A stretch of 64,000 nt of DNA from Gammaproteobacteria bacterium (ex Lamellibrachia satsuma). Its GTDB lineage: Bacteria; Pseudomonadota; Gammaproteobacteria; Chromatiales; Chromatiaceae. Positions within the stretch are counted from its first letter, which is position 1. Each line of letters begins with the position of its first letter. A program made the translations under genes and the position numbers. The notes under the pieces are model-generated. The model ran no database searches, had not been told where the DNA came from, and worked only from the letters and a program-made list of their open reading frames with translations. The DNA is taken from the NCBI GenBank assembly GCA_019623805.1, contig CP053680.1:2768001-2832000 (forward strand). The letters are read 5' to 3'. Positions 43,021 through 51,554 of this stretch are shown in pieces.

Positions 43021-44166
43021 TCACAAACAGAATCTCTTCACCAGCGACTGTATCAGTTTGATTGCAGGCTGGATATGTTCAAGGGGAAGGTATTCATCGG
43101 GTTGATGGGCCTGATCGATATGGCCAGGGCCGCAGATCACTGTCTCCATGCCCATCTCGTTCAGATAGGGTCCTTCGGTGCCGAAGGCGACAGCACCCGC
43201 CGGAAAACCGGTGAGGGTCTCGACTGCCTGCACGATGGCGGCACCCTTTGGAGTCTCCATCGCCGGGATGCCATCAAAGACGGGGACCATCTTCCAGGCC
43301 AGGCCACTATCCACAAGCAGCCGATCAAGACGGGCAGATATTTCGGCCCGCAGGTCACTCAACACCATGCCCGGCAGTGGGCGCAGATCGAACTGGAGTT
43401 CGCATTGGCCGCAGATGCGGTTTGGGTTGTCGCCGCCGTGAATATGTCCGAGATTAATGGTCGGTACTTCAACTTCGAATGCAGGATTGCGATAGCGTTG
43501 CTGCAGATCGTCACGCCATTGCAGCACCTCTCCGATGACCCGGTGCATTCCCTCCAGGGCATTGATCCCCAGTGACGGGTCGCTGGAGTGGCCGGAGCGG
43601 CCGGTCAGCCGAATCGACTCCATGGAGATCCCTTTGTGGGTACGAATCGGTTTTAGTCCGGTCGGCTCGCCAATCAGTGCATGACGTCCCAGCCGGCGAT
43701 GCAGGTCGACGAGTGCCTGGGCACCGCACATGGTGCTCTCTTCATCGGCGGTGGCGATCAGGGTCAGCGGCTGTTTCAGATTGTGCAATGGCAGTTCGCG
43801 GATTGCCTCGATGACAACCGCAAAGAACCCCTTCATATCGGTGGTGCCGAGGCCGTAGAAACGGTTGTCCCTTTCAACGAGCTGCAGGGGGTCGCTGTGC
43901 CACCTCTCCTCGTCGAAAGGCACGGTGTCGGTATGGCCGGAGAGCACCAGACCTTCACTGCCGCTACCTGCGCTGGCCACCAGATTGAACTTGTCCCTGT
44001 GACCTGGGATCGGCACTATCTCGATCTTGAAGCCAAGTGATTCGAGCCAGCTGCTCAAAACCTCGATTACCGGCTGATTGCCCATGTCCCACGAAGGATT
44101 GACGCTGCTTACCGAAGGCGCAGCGATCAGGGTACGGGTCATCTCCATTAGATTGGGTGTCTTCAT
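43021..44166 (-). CDS. argE: Acetylornithine deacetylase
   Basis: Hydrolyses N-acetylornithine to ornithine. A 381-residue M20-family dizinc peptidase: SGHTDTVPFD (His ligand and Asp), GTTDMKGFFAV (bridging Asp), ATADEESTMCGA (catalytic Glu pair), and GPGHIDQAHQPDEYLP (C-terminal His ligand). The dimerisation domain begins near SMESIRLTGRSGHSSDPSLG. With argA it forms the acetyl-cycle pair on the minus strand. Confidence 0.96.
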   Translation of the reverse strand: MKTPNLMEMTRTLIAAPSVSSVNPSWDMGNQPVIEVLSSWLESLGFKIEIVPIPGHRDKFNLVASAGSGSEGLVLSGHTDTVPFDEERWHSDPLQLVERDNRFYGLGTTDMKGFFAVVIEAIRELPLHNLKQPLTLIATADEESTMCGAQALVDLHRRLGRHALIGEPTGLKPIRTHKGISMESIRLTGRSGHSSDPSLGINALEGMHRVIGEVLQWRDDLQQRYRNPAFEVEVPTINLGHIHGGDNPNRICGQCELQFDLRPLPGMVLSDLRAEISARLDRLLVDSGLAWKMVPVFDGIPAMETPKGAAIVQAVETLTGFPAGAVAFGTEGPYLNEMGMETVICGPGHIDQAHQPDEYLPLEHIQPAIKLIQSLVKRFCL

Positions 44167-44299
44167 ACAATGATTCTGGATGGTTGCATCAGTCTCCGCA
44201 AGTGTGGTGAGCTAAAGTCGTTCTGATAAAATAATTCATTGTCATCTCGAACGGAGTGAGAGATATCCTTCAGCCCATTACAAAACAGGGAAAAACTCA

Positions 44300-45028
44300 A
44301 TGCCGATGAAGGACTGGTGTTTAGCCGACGACTACGGTTTCACAGAAAAGTTGAGCGGAGCCCAATGGGCCTGGGAGTTTCTGCGGCGCAATCCAGATTA
44401 CCGCAGGGAGTGGAAGATCTTCAATGAGACATGGCAACTACTTGAGGCAGCCTACGGCAGACCGCCGAACCGGGATTTCTGTGCCTGGAAGCTGGATCCA
44501 AGATCCTGGGTGGCGGCCAGTGAATGCAGTGAGAGCGACTGCCGCATCGAAGGTGACAAGGTGCTGATTGAATGCGCCATGGGTGCGCGTTGGGGTTTTT
44601 ACAAGTTTCCCCCCGATCCGGTGGATGACGATCCGGTGGGCGAAGAGAGACTGGCTTGGCGGGAATTTTCAATACCGCCACGCTTGCTTGAAGAGCCTGG
44701 TGATGAATGGCGGGCAGAACAGGCGGCGATACTATTTGACTTGGCGATCCCGCTACTGGAACAGTTGGCCCAGGCCAAGCGTAGGCTGCAGATAGAACAG
44801 AGCAGGCGCATAAAGGCAGGAAAAATAGTGGCACCGAAAGTATCGGCCCAACGAGTTCTCTGGCGTCTGTGGCTTCGGCTGCTCGATGCTGTGGAGTCAG
44901 GTGCGAAAAATGAGATGATGGCACAGCAGTTGAATCTGGAAGATTTGGAAGAGCTTGCAGAGGCACTTTCTGCTGCAAACAGTATGATGGATGGAGCATA
45001 CAGGCGCTGTTCGCTGTATAGCGGGTGA
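44300..45028 (+). CDS. DUF6499-like protein
   Basis: A 242-residue cytoplasmic protein. The N-terminal SGAQWAWEFLRRNPDYRREW is the conserved start of a family annotated as transcriptional-regulator-like (DUF6499/DUF2285 group), mostly on mobile elements. The C-terminal part has a long basic helix (QAKRRLQIEQSRRIKAGKIV) and an acidic helical end. AGGGA precedes the ATG. It is the first of several accessory genes; the next gene starts 117 bp later. Function not known. Confidence 0.7.
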   Translation: MPMKDWCLADDYGFTEKLSGAQWAWEFLRRNPDYRREWKIFNETWQLLEAAYGRPPNRDFCAWKLDPRSWVAASECSESDCRIEGDKVLIECAMGARWGFYKFPPDPVDDDPVGEERLAWREFSIPPRLLEEPGDEWRAEQAAILFDLAIPLLEQLAQAKRRLQIEQSRRIKAGKIVAPKVSAQRVLWRLWLRLLDAVESGAKNEMMAQQLNLEDLEELAEALSAANSMMDGAYRRCSLYSG

Positions 45029-45144
45029 GGTAAGGGAGACTTGGTGGTATTGTCAGGGAGATACTTTTTGTCACAACGAATTTTATTTCTGTATGATGAA
45101 AAAGGCTATGTCGTATCTGCCTGTGCTTTGACAAGGAAAACGCC

Positions 45145-46722
45145 ATGGAAGTGAAATTCGATAATTTTCCCAAGGAATTACACAACAGCGACTGGTATTC
45201 TCCGCAGAAGTTATCCTATAAACGCCCGTTTCTTGTTCGTCTGGTTGAAGCATCCATTCCCCCCGTCTTCCGTTCCTCTCGCGAATTTGTCGGGGCTGAA
45301 CGAATTTCAATCCCTTTCGCGGCCGATCTCTATCTGTGGGTCTTCAATTGGAGCGGTATTGAAGATGCCAAAGATGCGATGGCCTTTGTCTGGGACACAC
45401 CAAGACATACCTTTCTGGTTGATTTCCGTAACGAGACTTTCTTCGATGTGATCAGGGAGGTCTATTCCAAACAGGTTAACAATGAGCAGCACTCTTTAGC
45501 CTACCTTGCACTCTATTTCGAAACCGCAGCAGTCAGGAGAGAGCGGCAGAGCCTCGTCTTGAGCCTGGAAGATGTACGGCAACCTGAAAATATTGAGCAG
45601 GAACGTTGGAATGGCCTGCTTGAGAGAGCATCAGAGAGCAATGTTCCAGTAGTTATTGATCGAGAGAGGAATGCAATTTACCAGGTAACCTTGAAGTATT
45701 CTGAAAACTCACTTCCTCTTCCAGATTATGACCTTCTTATAGAGGATTGTGTATTTGCACAAGATACAACATCGGTCAATGTGGTTGGATTGGAGCAGCT
45801 ATGGTGTGCACCGGCGCTTCATCTTCTCGATAAGTCGTCTTCAAAGCATCGATCAGAAAACAATGAGGAGTCCAAGCGTATCTTGAAGCGCCTGGAAAGC
45901 TGGCGTCCGCCAGATGTTGAATCAAATGTAGAAGAGGTTTTACGTGAAGCGTTAGTAAACTTTAAGCGACGATACGCTGAACATCGGTGGGTTGAGATAT
46001 GGCCATCGAACGATGATGAAATACTGAGGGGTGAAGCGCGGGAGCTTTTTGCCTACATCAACGAACGTTGTCTTGATTACCACATTCCTGATGCTTGGTC
46101 GCAGTCGCCGGGGGCAGATGATATAGGAGATGAATTACGTGTTTTACGCAAGACACTCTCATTCTATAACGGACACAGGCATTACGAAATAATCGACCGG
46201 CGGGGAGGCTATCCCCGGCGAACTGAGATGCTTTTTGCAATCGCGGATTCTGAAGTTCCTGAAGGTGTCGACCACCTTGTACCGCTCAATGGTATGTCGG
46301 CCACGCTTCATAAGCTAAATGCTGCCTACGGACTCAATCTGGACAGCACAACTGCTACGGAGTATCTCGATTTCTTTTGTGACATGGTACATGGTGATGA
46401 AGGCCCGTTTCATATTGTGGAATCGATAGACGATGCAAAGTGGCGCTGCCACTCAAAGGATCAACGCGATGTGCTGTCGGATATTATAAGACCGATTAGG
46501 GTCTGGCCCGTCAGTGATCCTGACAAGGGTTTTATGGTCGCAGATGCCTTCCTGACCTATTCAGATAACTTTTTTCATGCATGTTTTCATGTCTATCCTG
46601 ATGGGAGTGTCGCTATGGATGATGATACGCCGGTGATGGGGCGTTTAGGTATGGCGCCGGAACTCTTCACCACGAAGACGCATTTTCTCCTGCGTCTACC
46701 TCGTGATTTTGTGCTGCCATAA
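45145..46722 (+). CDS. Unknown protein, 525 residues, in a two-gene accessory unit
   Basis: I recognise no domain. The protein is soluble and acidic, aromatic-rich, without signal or membrane segments. Notable stretches: YKRPFLVRLVEASIPPVF near residue 25, WDTPRHTFLVDFRNETFFDVI near 97, a middle charged helix (VEEVLREALVNFKRRYAEHRW) and ERCLDYHIPDAWSQSPG. AAGGAAA lies before the ATG. Its DNA is more AT-rich than the neighbours, suggesting transfer. The next gene starts 23 bp downstream, so the pair is likely one operon. Confidence 0.85.
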   Translation: MEVKFDNFPKELHNSDWYSPQKLSYKRPFLVRLVEASIPPVFRSSREFVGAERISIPFAADLYLWVFNWSGIEDAKDAMAFVWDTPRHTFLVDFRNETFFDVIREVYSKQVNNEQHSLAYLALYFETAAVRRERQSLVLSLEDVRQPENIEQERWNGLLERASESNVPVVIDRERNAIYQVTLKYSENSLPLPDYDLLIEDCVFAQDTTSVNVVGLEQLWCAPALHLLDKSSSKHRSENNEESKRILKRLESWRPPDVESNVEEVLREALVNFKRRYAEHRWVEIWPSNDDEILRGEARELFAYINERCLDYHIPDAWSQSPGADDIGDELRVLRKTLSFYNGHRHYEIIDRRGGYPRRTEMLFAIADSEVPEGVDHLVPLNGMSATLHKLNAAYGLNLDSTTATEYLDFFCDMVHGDEGPFHIVESIDDAKWRCHSKDQRDVLSDIIRPIRVWPVSDPDKGFMVADAFLTYSDNFFHACFHVYPDGSVAMDDDTPVMGRLGMAPELFTTKTHFLLRLPRDFVLP

Positions 46723-46745
46723 CCAGAATACTATTTGAGACGATA

Positions 46746-49340
46746 ATGACTGAGTCCACGCCTGTTTCCAACGAGATTATCGATGCGGATATGTTTGTCG
46801 CAGCGCTAAGGCGGGGCGATATGGCTGAGATTGAACATAAGCGTGTGCGCGGCGCCGTCCAGTTTCGTGGAGAAAGCATAACTTTTCCAATGCGGGCGTT
46901 GTATACCTGCTTTGAGGGTGAAGTTGACTTTACCGGCGCGAGGTTTGAAGGGGGCGCCGATTTCTCCGGTTGTACATTTTCAAAAACAGTTGCCTTTCGA
47001 AATGTCAGGGTCGTAGGGGATTTTATTCTCGATGATGTGGATGTTTTGGATATGCCCTCTTTGTGGGGTAAGCGTCTTCTCGATGCAGTTTCGCTTGATT
47101 TGAATGGACTGCAGGTTGAAGGAAATTTTGTTTTGAACCGTACCACGGTCCATGGAACAGTTTTGGCAAAGGGTCTTCAGGTAGAGCAGAATGCGAGTAT
47201 CCGTGGATGTGAAATCAACTCGCCAGATCCAAAGAAAACAAATGCCGTTACCCTCGACAATGCGCAGATTGGCGGGAATTTTGATTTTGGCTGTTGGGCG
47301 CAACATGGATCACTTTATGGTAAGAACGGAGCTTATCGAGAGTCCCTGGTCAGAGGGGGTGTCAGCGCAACCAATATTCGGGTTCAAGGGACAGTCAATA
47401 TAATCGGACTACAGGTTCTTGGTGACTTATCCTGCTGGGGTTCAGTTTTCGAGAGTACTGTATTTATAAAGCCTTTCATGAAACAGGCGAATGATGGCTT
47501 CAGCATGGTTGCGCATACCGCGGTCAGTGGAACGCTAAATTTTTCTGCGGCAAAAATTTCCGGGCATTTAGAGATAGAGAGTGCGCGTGTTAATGGCATG
47601 CTAAGTTTGTTGTCGTTGGAATCCGGGACTATTGTTTTAGGCATATATGGATATCCATCCCCTGCGGAAGCTGGACCCTGCATACTGGGTGGACTAACAC
47701 TGAAAAATGCGCGAATACATGGCGATGTTGGAATGCCAATGCTCGTTGTCTCCGGCAAGGATCGTACCGCAGGTTCTCCAGGACTCTTTATCAATGGCGC
47801 CGATATTGAAGGTGACATTCTTTTCTGGCGTAGCACATTGCAGTATAAAAATAGTGCTGGTGGCTCAAATCATTCGATCGATTTTCTTTCCGAAGGCGCA
47901 TACGTTGGGGGGCATCTTGAAATATGTCAATCGAACATCCGTGGTGAGTGTGACTTCGTCAATATTACCGTGGCCGGAGCGATCAGGTTAAACGATAGCC
48001 ACATTGCTGGTGATATCGCCTTTCGTTCGCGGACAACACTGCTTGCCGCGTATAAAACACCAAAGATGGTGCGGGATCGCCTGCCAAACAGTGATACGAA
48101 ATTACGTCGTGCGACAGCTGCAAATCTTGACCTGACCATGGTTCGTTGTGATAACGACATCGACCTCACCGGCCTGGATATTATCTCGGAACGACCGGAT
48201 GCAGAGTATGCAGACGAACTTCTCGATGGGGTCAAGGTCGGCTGTGTGGTGGCGAGAGGGCTTCAGGCACAAGGTGAAGTTGAACTCTTTGCCATCAACG
48301 ATGAGTTTAGTGTTACGGACAGTGTAAACATACCAGGCGCGGCCGACTTCAGGTATCTGAAAGCGTTTCGGTTTGTGATTTCACACAAGAGTTTTGATGC
48401 TGAAACATTCAAAGAGTGTGATATCGATAGAATTGGCCTGCGTTTGACATCGGCTGAACTCGGCGAATTAAGGATCGAGGCGCGAAGGAAAGAAAACAAA
48501 CGATGGCAGCGTCTTTTCGGTGGAAGAACAGAGAGTTTCCCCCGTCCACTGCATCTGCAGGATCTCTCGGTGCGTGCCTGGGATATTCGAAACTATGAGC
48601 AGACGGACAAGTTTCAGACGCTGCTCTCCTGTGATCCCATGTTCAGGCGCGATACCTATGTGAGGTCGGAACAGTCCGTTCGAAATGCTGGGCATGAGAG
48701 TGAAGCCAATGCAATCTACCGTGCTGCCCAGCAGCGCGCGCGCCGTCAGGTGTGGCGGGATGCCTGGCGCAGTAAATGGTGGTTTTTTCGTCTGCCCCTG
48801 GAGTCTCTGCGAGGGGTTTTTCTGCACCTGCCTTTTGCTTACTTGCTCGGTTACGGCACTACGCCGCTACGGCTTCTTCTGGTCATCGGTGTGGTTTGGG
48901 GGCTGATGATGCCCCTCTATTTTACGCGTGAAAATTTTGAACCCAGTCTCGCATATCGTGAGGTGCGTTCTGCAGAGGGACTCGATCCTCTCAAGATACC
49001 GCCAGCGATTATATGGCAGGACGCAACGCCGTTCTTTATGTCGCTGCGTTATCATATTCCTATCATTGGGCTTGTGGCCCGGGATGAATGGGAGCTGGCA
49101 GAGGAGTCGGGCCTCCACCTATTCTGCAAAACGTCACCACTGAAGAGCGGCGACAGTGATTTGCAGGATGTAGATGAAAAGTCAAAACGTGATGGTCCTC
49201 TGCAGTCTGTAGCAAGCAACCCGGATTGCCGGTTAAACACCTCACTAACACCAAAGGATGTAGGGATTCTTATCTCACTGCTCAATTGGGCGTTATGGCC
49301 CCTGGTGCTGACATTCAGTATCAGGAAGATGCTGCGGTGA
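46746..49340 (+). CDS. Beta-helix-like protein with C-terminal membrane anchor
   Basis: 864 residues. From about 40 to 590 it has irregular repeats of roughly 20 residues of the form G-x-hydrophobic-x-hydrophobic (EVDFTGARFEGGADFSGCTF, LKNARIHGDVGMPMLVV, RLNDSHIAGDIAFRS), like pentapeptide-repeat or bactofilin helices. A basic helical linker (YRAAQQRARRQVWRDAWRSK) leads to two membrane segments, RLLLVIGVVWGLMMPLYF near 710-727 and ISLLNWALWPLVLTF near 845-860. A loop between them contains FFMSLRYHIPIIGLV, reminiscent of a pore loop but lacking a K+ filter. There is no signal peptide, so the helix should face the cytoplasm. Function unknown. Confidence 0.85.
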   Translation: MTESTPVSNEIIDADMFVAALRRGDMAEIEHKRVRGAVQFRGESITFPMRALYTCFEGEVDFTGARFEGGADFSGCTFSKTVAFRNVRVVGDFILDDVDVLDMPSLWGKRLLDAVSLDLNGLQVEGNFVLNRTTVHGTVLAKGLQVEQNASIRGCEINSPDPKKTNAVTLDNAQIGGNFDFGCWAQHGSLYGKNGAYRESLVRGGVSATNIRVQGTVNIIGLQVLGDLSCWGSVFESTVFIKPFMKQANDGFSMVAHTAVSGTLNFSAAKISGHLEIESARVNGMLSLLSLESGTIVLGIYGYPSPAEAGPCILGGLTLKNARIHGDVGMPMLVVSGKDRTAGSPGLFINGADIEGDILFWRSTLQYKNSAGGSNHSIDFLSEGAYVGGHLEICQSNIRGECDFVNITVAGAIRLNDSHIAGDIAFRSRTTLLAAYKTPKMVRDRLPNSDTKLRRATAANLDLTMVRCDNDIDLTGLDIISERPDAEYADELLDGVKVGCVVARGLQAQGEVELFAINDEFSVTDSVNIPGAADFRYLKAFRFVISHKSFDAETFKECDIDRIGLRLTSAELGELRIEARRKENKRWQRLFGGRTESFPRPLHLQDLSVRAWDIRNYEQTDKFQTLLSCDPMFRRDTYVRSEQSVRNAGHESEANAIYRAAQQRARRQVWRDAWRSKWWFFRLPLESLRGVFLHLPFAYLLGYGTTPLRLLLVIGVVWGLMMPLYFTRENFEPSLAYREVRSAEGLDPLKIPPAIIWQDATPFFMSLRYHIPIIGLVARDEWELAEESGLHLFCKTSPLKSGDSDLQDVDEKSKRDGPLQSVASNPDCRLNTSLTPKDVGILISLLNWALWPLVLTFSIRKMLR

Positions 49341-49579
49341 TTTAATCTCTCATGGGTGTGATTTTACAAGGATTGATGCGAGCCGCCGCTCCTAAAGTTT
49401 AAATATGCTGTCTGATTGCACGTCTTGATAGACGGGTGTGTGAGGTGCTGACCTTGAAAATCGTCCCAAGCTTTGCTTTCCTTAAGGTAGATACCCATTG
49501 AGCAATATGTTTTTTCCCGGCGGGGGATGAGAGGAGCCTGCTGGAGAATAGGCCTTCGTACGAGCAAGCAAGATTCAGC

Positions 49580-49987
49580 ATGCGTCACTTCATTCGGCAT
49601 CCATCCGACATACCCATCGATTTCGATTTGGGTGAGATTGCCGCTGACAACCATGATTGTCTGAAAAACATCAGTGACGGAGGGCTCTGCTTCATCGCAA
49701 ATCAATGGATTGCTCCCGGTACCGTTATCCACGTGGCCATCTCCATAACACCGCCGGAGTTCCATGCATCAGGGACAACTGTCTGGTGCAAGGAGCAGGA
49801 AGAGTGTTATGAGGTTGGCGTGAGATTTGATGATGCGGGTGATGAGTTTGCCTTGCGCATGGTGGAGCAGGTCTGCCACATCGAACAGTACAAACAGGAT
49901 GTGCTGAAAAAAGAGGGGCGGCGGCTTACCGGTGAGCAGGCAGCGATAGAGTGGATAGAACGCTACGCGGCGGCATTTCCCCGCTGA
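49580..49987 (+). CDS. PilZ-domain protein
   Basis: A 135-residue cytoplasmic protein with both c-di-GMP-binding motifs, RHFIR at 2-6 (RxxxR) and NISDGG at 30-35 ((D/N)xSxxG), on a beta-barrel domain (TVIHVAISITPPEFHASGTTVWCKEQE). The C-terminal helix (RRLTGEQAAIEWIERYAAAF) extends beyond the domain. It is likely a c-di-GMP-responsive adaptor, which fits an organism with type IV pili. Upstream 240 bp hold no gene. Confidence 0.9.
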   Translation: MRHFIRHPSDIPIDFDLGEIAADNHDCLKNISDGGLCFIANQWIAPGTVIHVAISITPPEFHASGTTVWCKEQEECYEVGVRFDDAGDEFALRMVEQVCHIEQYKQDVLKKEGRRLTGEQAAIEWIERYAAAFPR

Positions 49988-50020
49988 TCCCCTTCGTAGT
50001 TTGGCCCGCTTGGCGTGGGG

Positions 50021-50215
50021 TCAGTGCGGCGTGATGCTTTCCCCGCCCGGAAAGTGGCGACTGGAGTCCGGATGCGGAGACGCCGCTACGTGCAGTTGCC
50101 GAGTTTGCAGGTGCGTACGCCCACACACCGGACACTCATAACGAGACTGTTCGGTGGTGGTATCCCGCAGGGATTCAGTCTGTACCATCACGGATGAGCA
50201 GTGCGAACATAACAT
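50021..50215 (-). CDS. Small zinc-ribbon-like protein, 64 residues
   Basis: Begins MLCSHCSSVMVQTESLRD and continues with YECPVCGRTH, a CxxC...CxxC pair that could bind zinc. The remainder is basic and His-rich. No family recognised; the Cys pairs and position in an otherwise empty gap between PilZ and nrdB support a real gene. Upstream on this strand is nrdB, with 110 bp between. Confidence 0.55.
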   Translation of the reverse strand: MLCSHCSSVMVQTESLRDTTTEQSRYECPVCGRTHLQTRQLHVAASPHPDSSRHFPGGESITPH

Positions 50216-50326
50216 GAAAATCTCCCCTTGATTGTGAAGGGATCGAAGTCAAATTAGACCCCGTCCACCTAAGAAATTAAAAAGGCATCCCTGCCGATAA
50301 CGCTCCGTGACTACTAACTCTTTGAC

Positions 50327-51487
50327 TTATTCCCAGTTCAGTGCGCCACCGGTCTGATATTCGGTGACACGGGTTTCGAAGAAGTTCTTCTCCTTGCGCA
50401 GGTTGGCCTGTTCGTCGAGCCAGGGCAGGGCGCTCTCGGCGCCGGGAAAAGGTTCTTCAATCCCGAGCTGACGCGCCCGGCGGTTGGCGATGAAGCGGAA
50501 CTGTTCGATGTGATCCTCTTTCGAATAACCGAGAATCGGATCCTTGAGAATATAACCTGCGTATCCTGTCTCAGCTTCCAGCGCCTCGTCCCACATCTCG
50601 CGGACCGCTTTGGGATCGAGCTGTATGCCCTCTTCAAACATAATCTGTTTCACCACGCGGATGCCGAAGGAGGCGTGCAACACTTCGTCGCGCATGATGT
50701 ACTGCAGCTGCTCTGCGGTGCCCTTCATCAGCCCCCGGCGCTGTAGGGCGAAGATCGGGCTGAAACCGTTGTAGAACCAGCAGCCTTCGAAGATGCCCGC
50801 GAAGAAGATATAGGCCATGACGAAGTTCTGTAGCTCGTCGGGATCCCGCAGATTGATGTCGGCGCGCAAGATCGAGGCGAGACGGCGGTTGGTGATCTGG
50901 ATCTTACGGTTGATCTCCGGCACAACGCGATAGCGGTTGTAGATCTCCCCCTGGTCGAGGCCGATGGTCTCGATGCAGTGCTGGTAAGTCCAGGTGTGCA
51001 GCGCCTCCTCATAGACCTGGCGGGCCTGGTAGATTTGCAACTCGGGTGCGGACATCTTCTCCATCACCGCCAGGCCTATGTTGCGCATCGCCAGGATGTC
51101 GGAGGTGGTCAGGTAGGAGAGCACGTTTTCGTAGACGTGGCGCTCCTCCAGCGTCAGGTTGTGGTGGTAGTCATGCACATCCTGCGCCATGTTGATATCC
51201 AGCGGCGTCCAGTGGTTCTTGTTGCCGTTGAGGAAATAGTCCCAGGCCCAGGGGTATTTGAATGGCGCCAGCTGGTTGATATCGGTCAAACCGTTGATGA
51301 CGCGTTTGTCATCCGGGTTGACCGGTTTAATATCCAGATTCATCGCTGCCTCGGCCGGCATCTCCGTTGTTGCGGTTGCGACAACGGCTTCCGGTGTCTG
51401 CAACTCGCTATCCACGGTTGCCCCAGCCTGTGGCGCAGGATTGGCTGACGCCACCGGCGCTGTCAATGGATCGTCCCAGTTCAGCAT
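50327..51487 (-). CDS. nrdB: Class Ia ribonucleotide reductase, small subunit
   Basis: Holds the diiron-tyrosyl radical of ribonucleotide reductase. The 386-residue product has the first Asp/Glu ligands around LEERHVYENVLSYL, the E161-x-x-H164-x-x-x-Y168 radical site (EALHTWTYQH), and DEVLHASFGIRV with the second iron site. An Ala/Thr-rich N-terminal extension of about 60 residues precedes the core. The C-terminus (FETRVTEYQTGGALNWE) is the peptide that docks to NrdA. It lies 67 bp downstream of nrdA. Confidence 0.96.
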   Translation of the reverse strand: MLNWDDPLTAPVASANPAPQAGATVDSELQTPEAVVATATTEMPAEAAMNLDIKPVNPDDKRVINGLTDINQLAPFKYPWAWDYFLNGNKNHWTPLDINMAQDVHDYHHNLTLEERHVYENVLSYLTTSDILAMRNIGLAVMEKMSAPELQIYQARQVYEEALHTWTYQHCIETIGLDQGEIYNRYRVVPEINRKIQITNRRLASILRADINLRDPDELQNFVMAYIFFAGIFEGCWFYNGFSPIFALQRRGLMKGTAEQLQYIMRDEVLHASFGIRVVKQIMFEEGIQLDPKAVREMWDEALEAETGYAGYILKDPILGYSKEDHIEQFRFIANRRARQLGIEEPFPGAESALPWLDEQANLRKEKNFFETRVTEYQTGGALNWE

Positions 51488-51554
51488 AATGAAGCCCCCT
51501 TAAAAATCCGATTCAAGTCTGTTACCTGAAACCTGTTACCTGCCACCTTCTGAA

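Noticed and set aside
50237..50266. GGGATCGAAGTCAAATTAGACC-like sequence near nrdB
   Set aside because: Resembles the GTCGGAGT repeats but the arms do not pair well; too degenerate to call.
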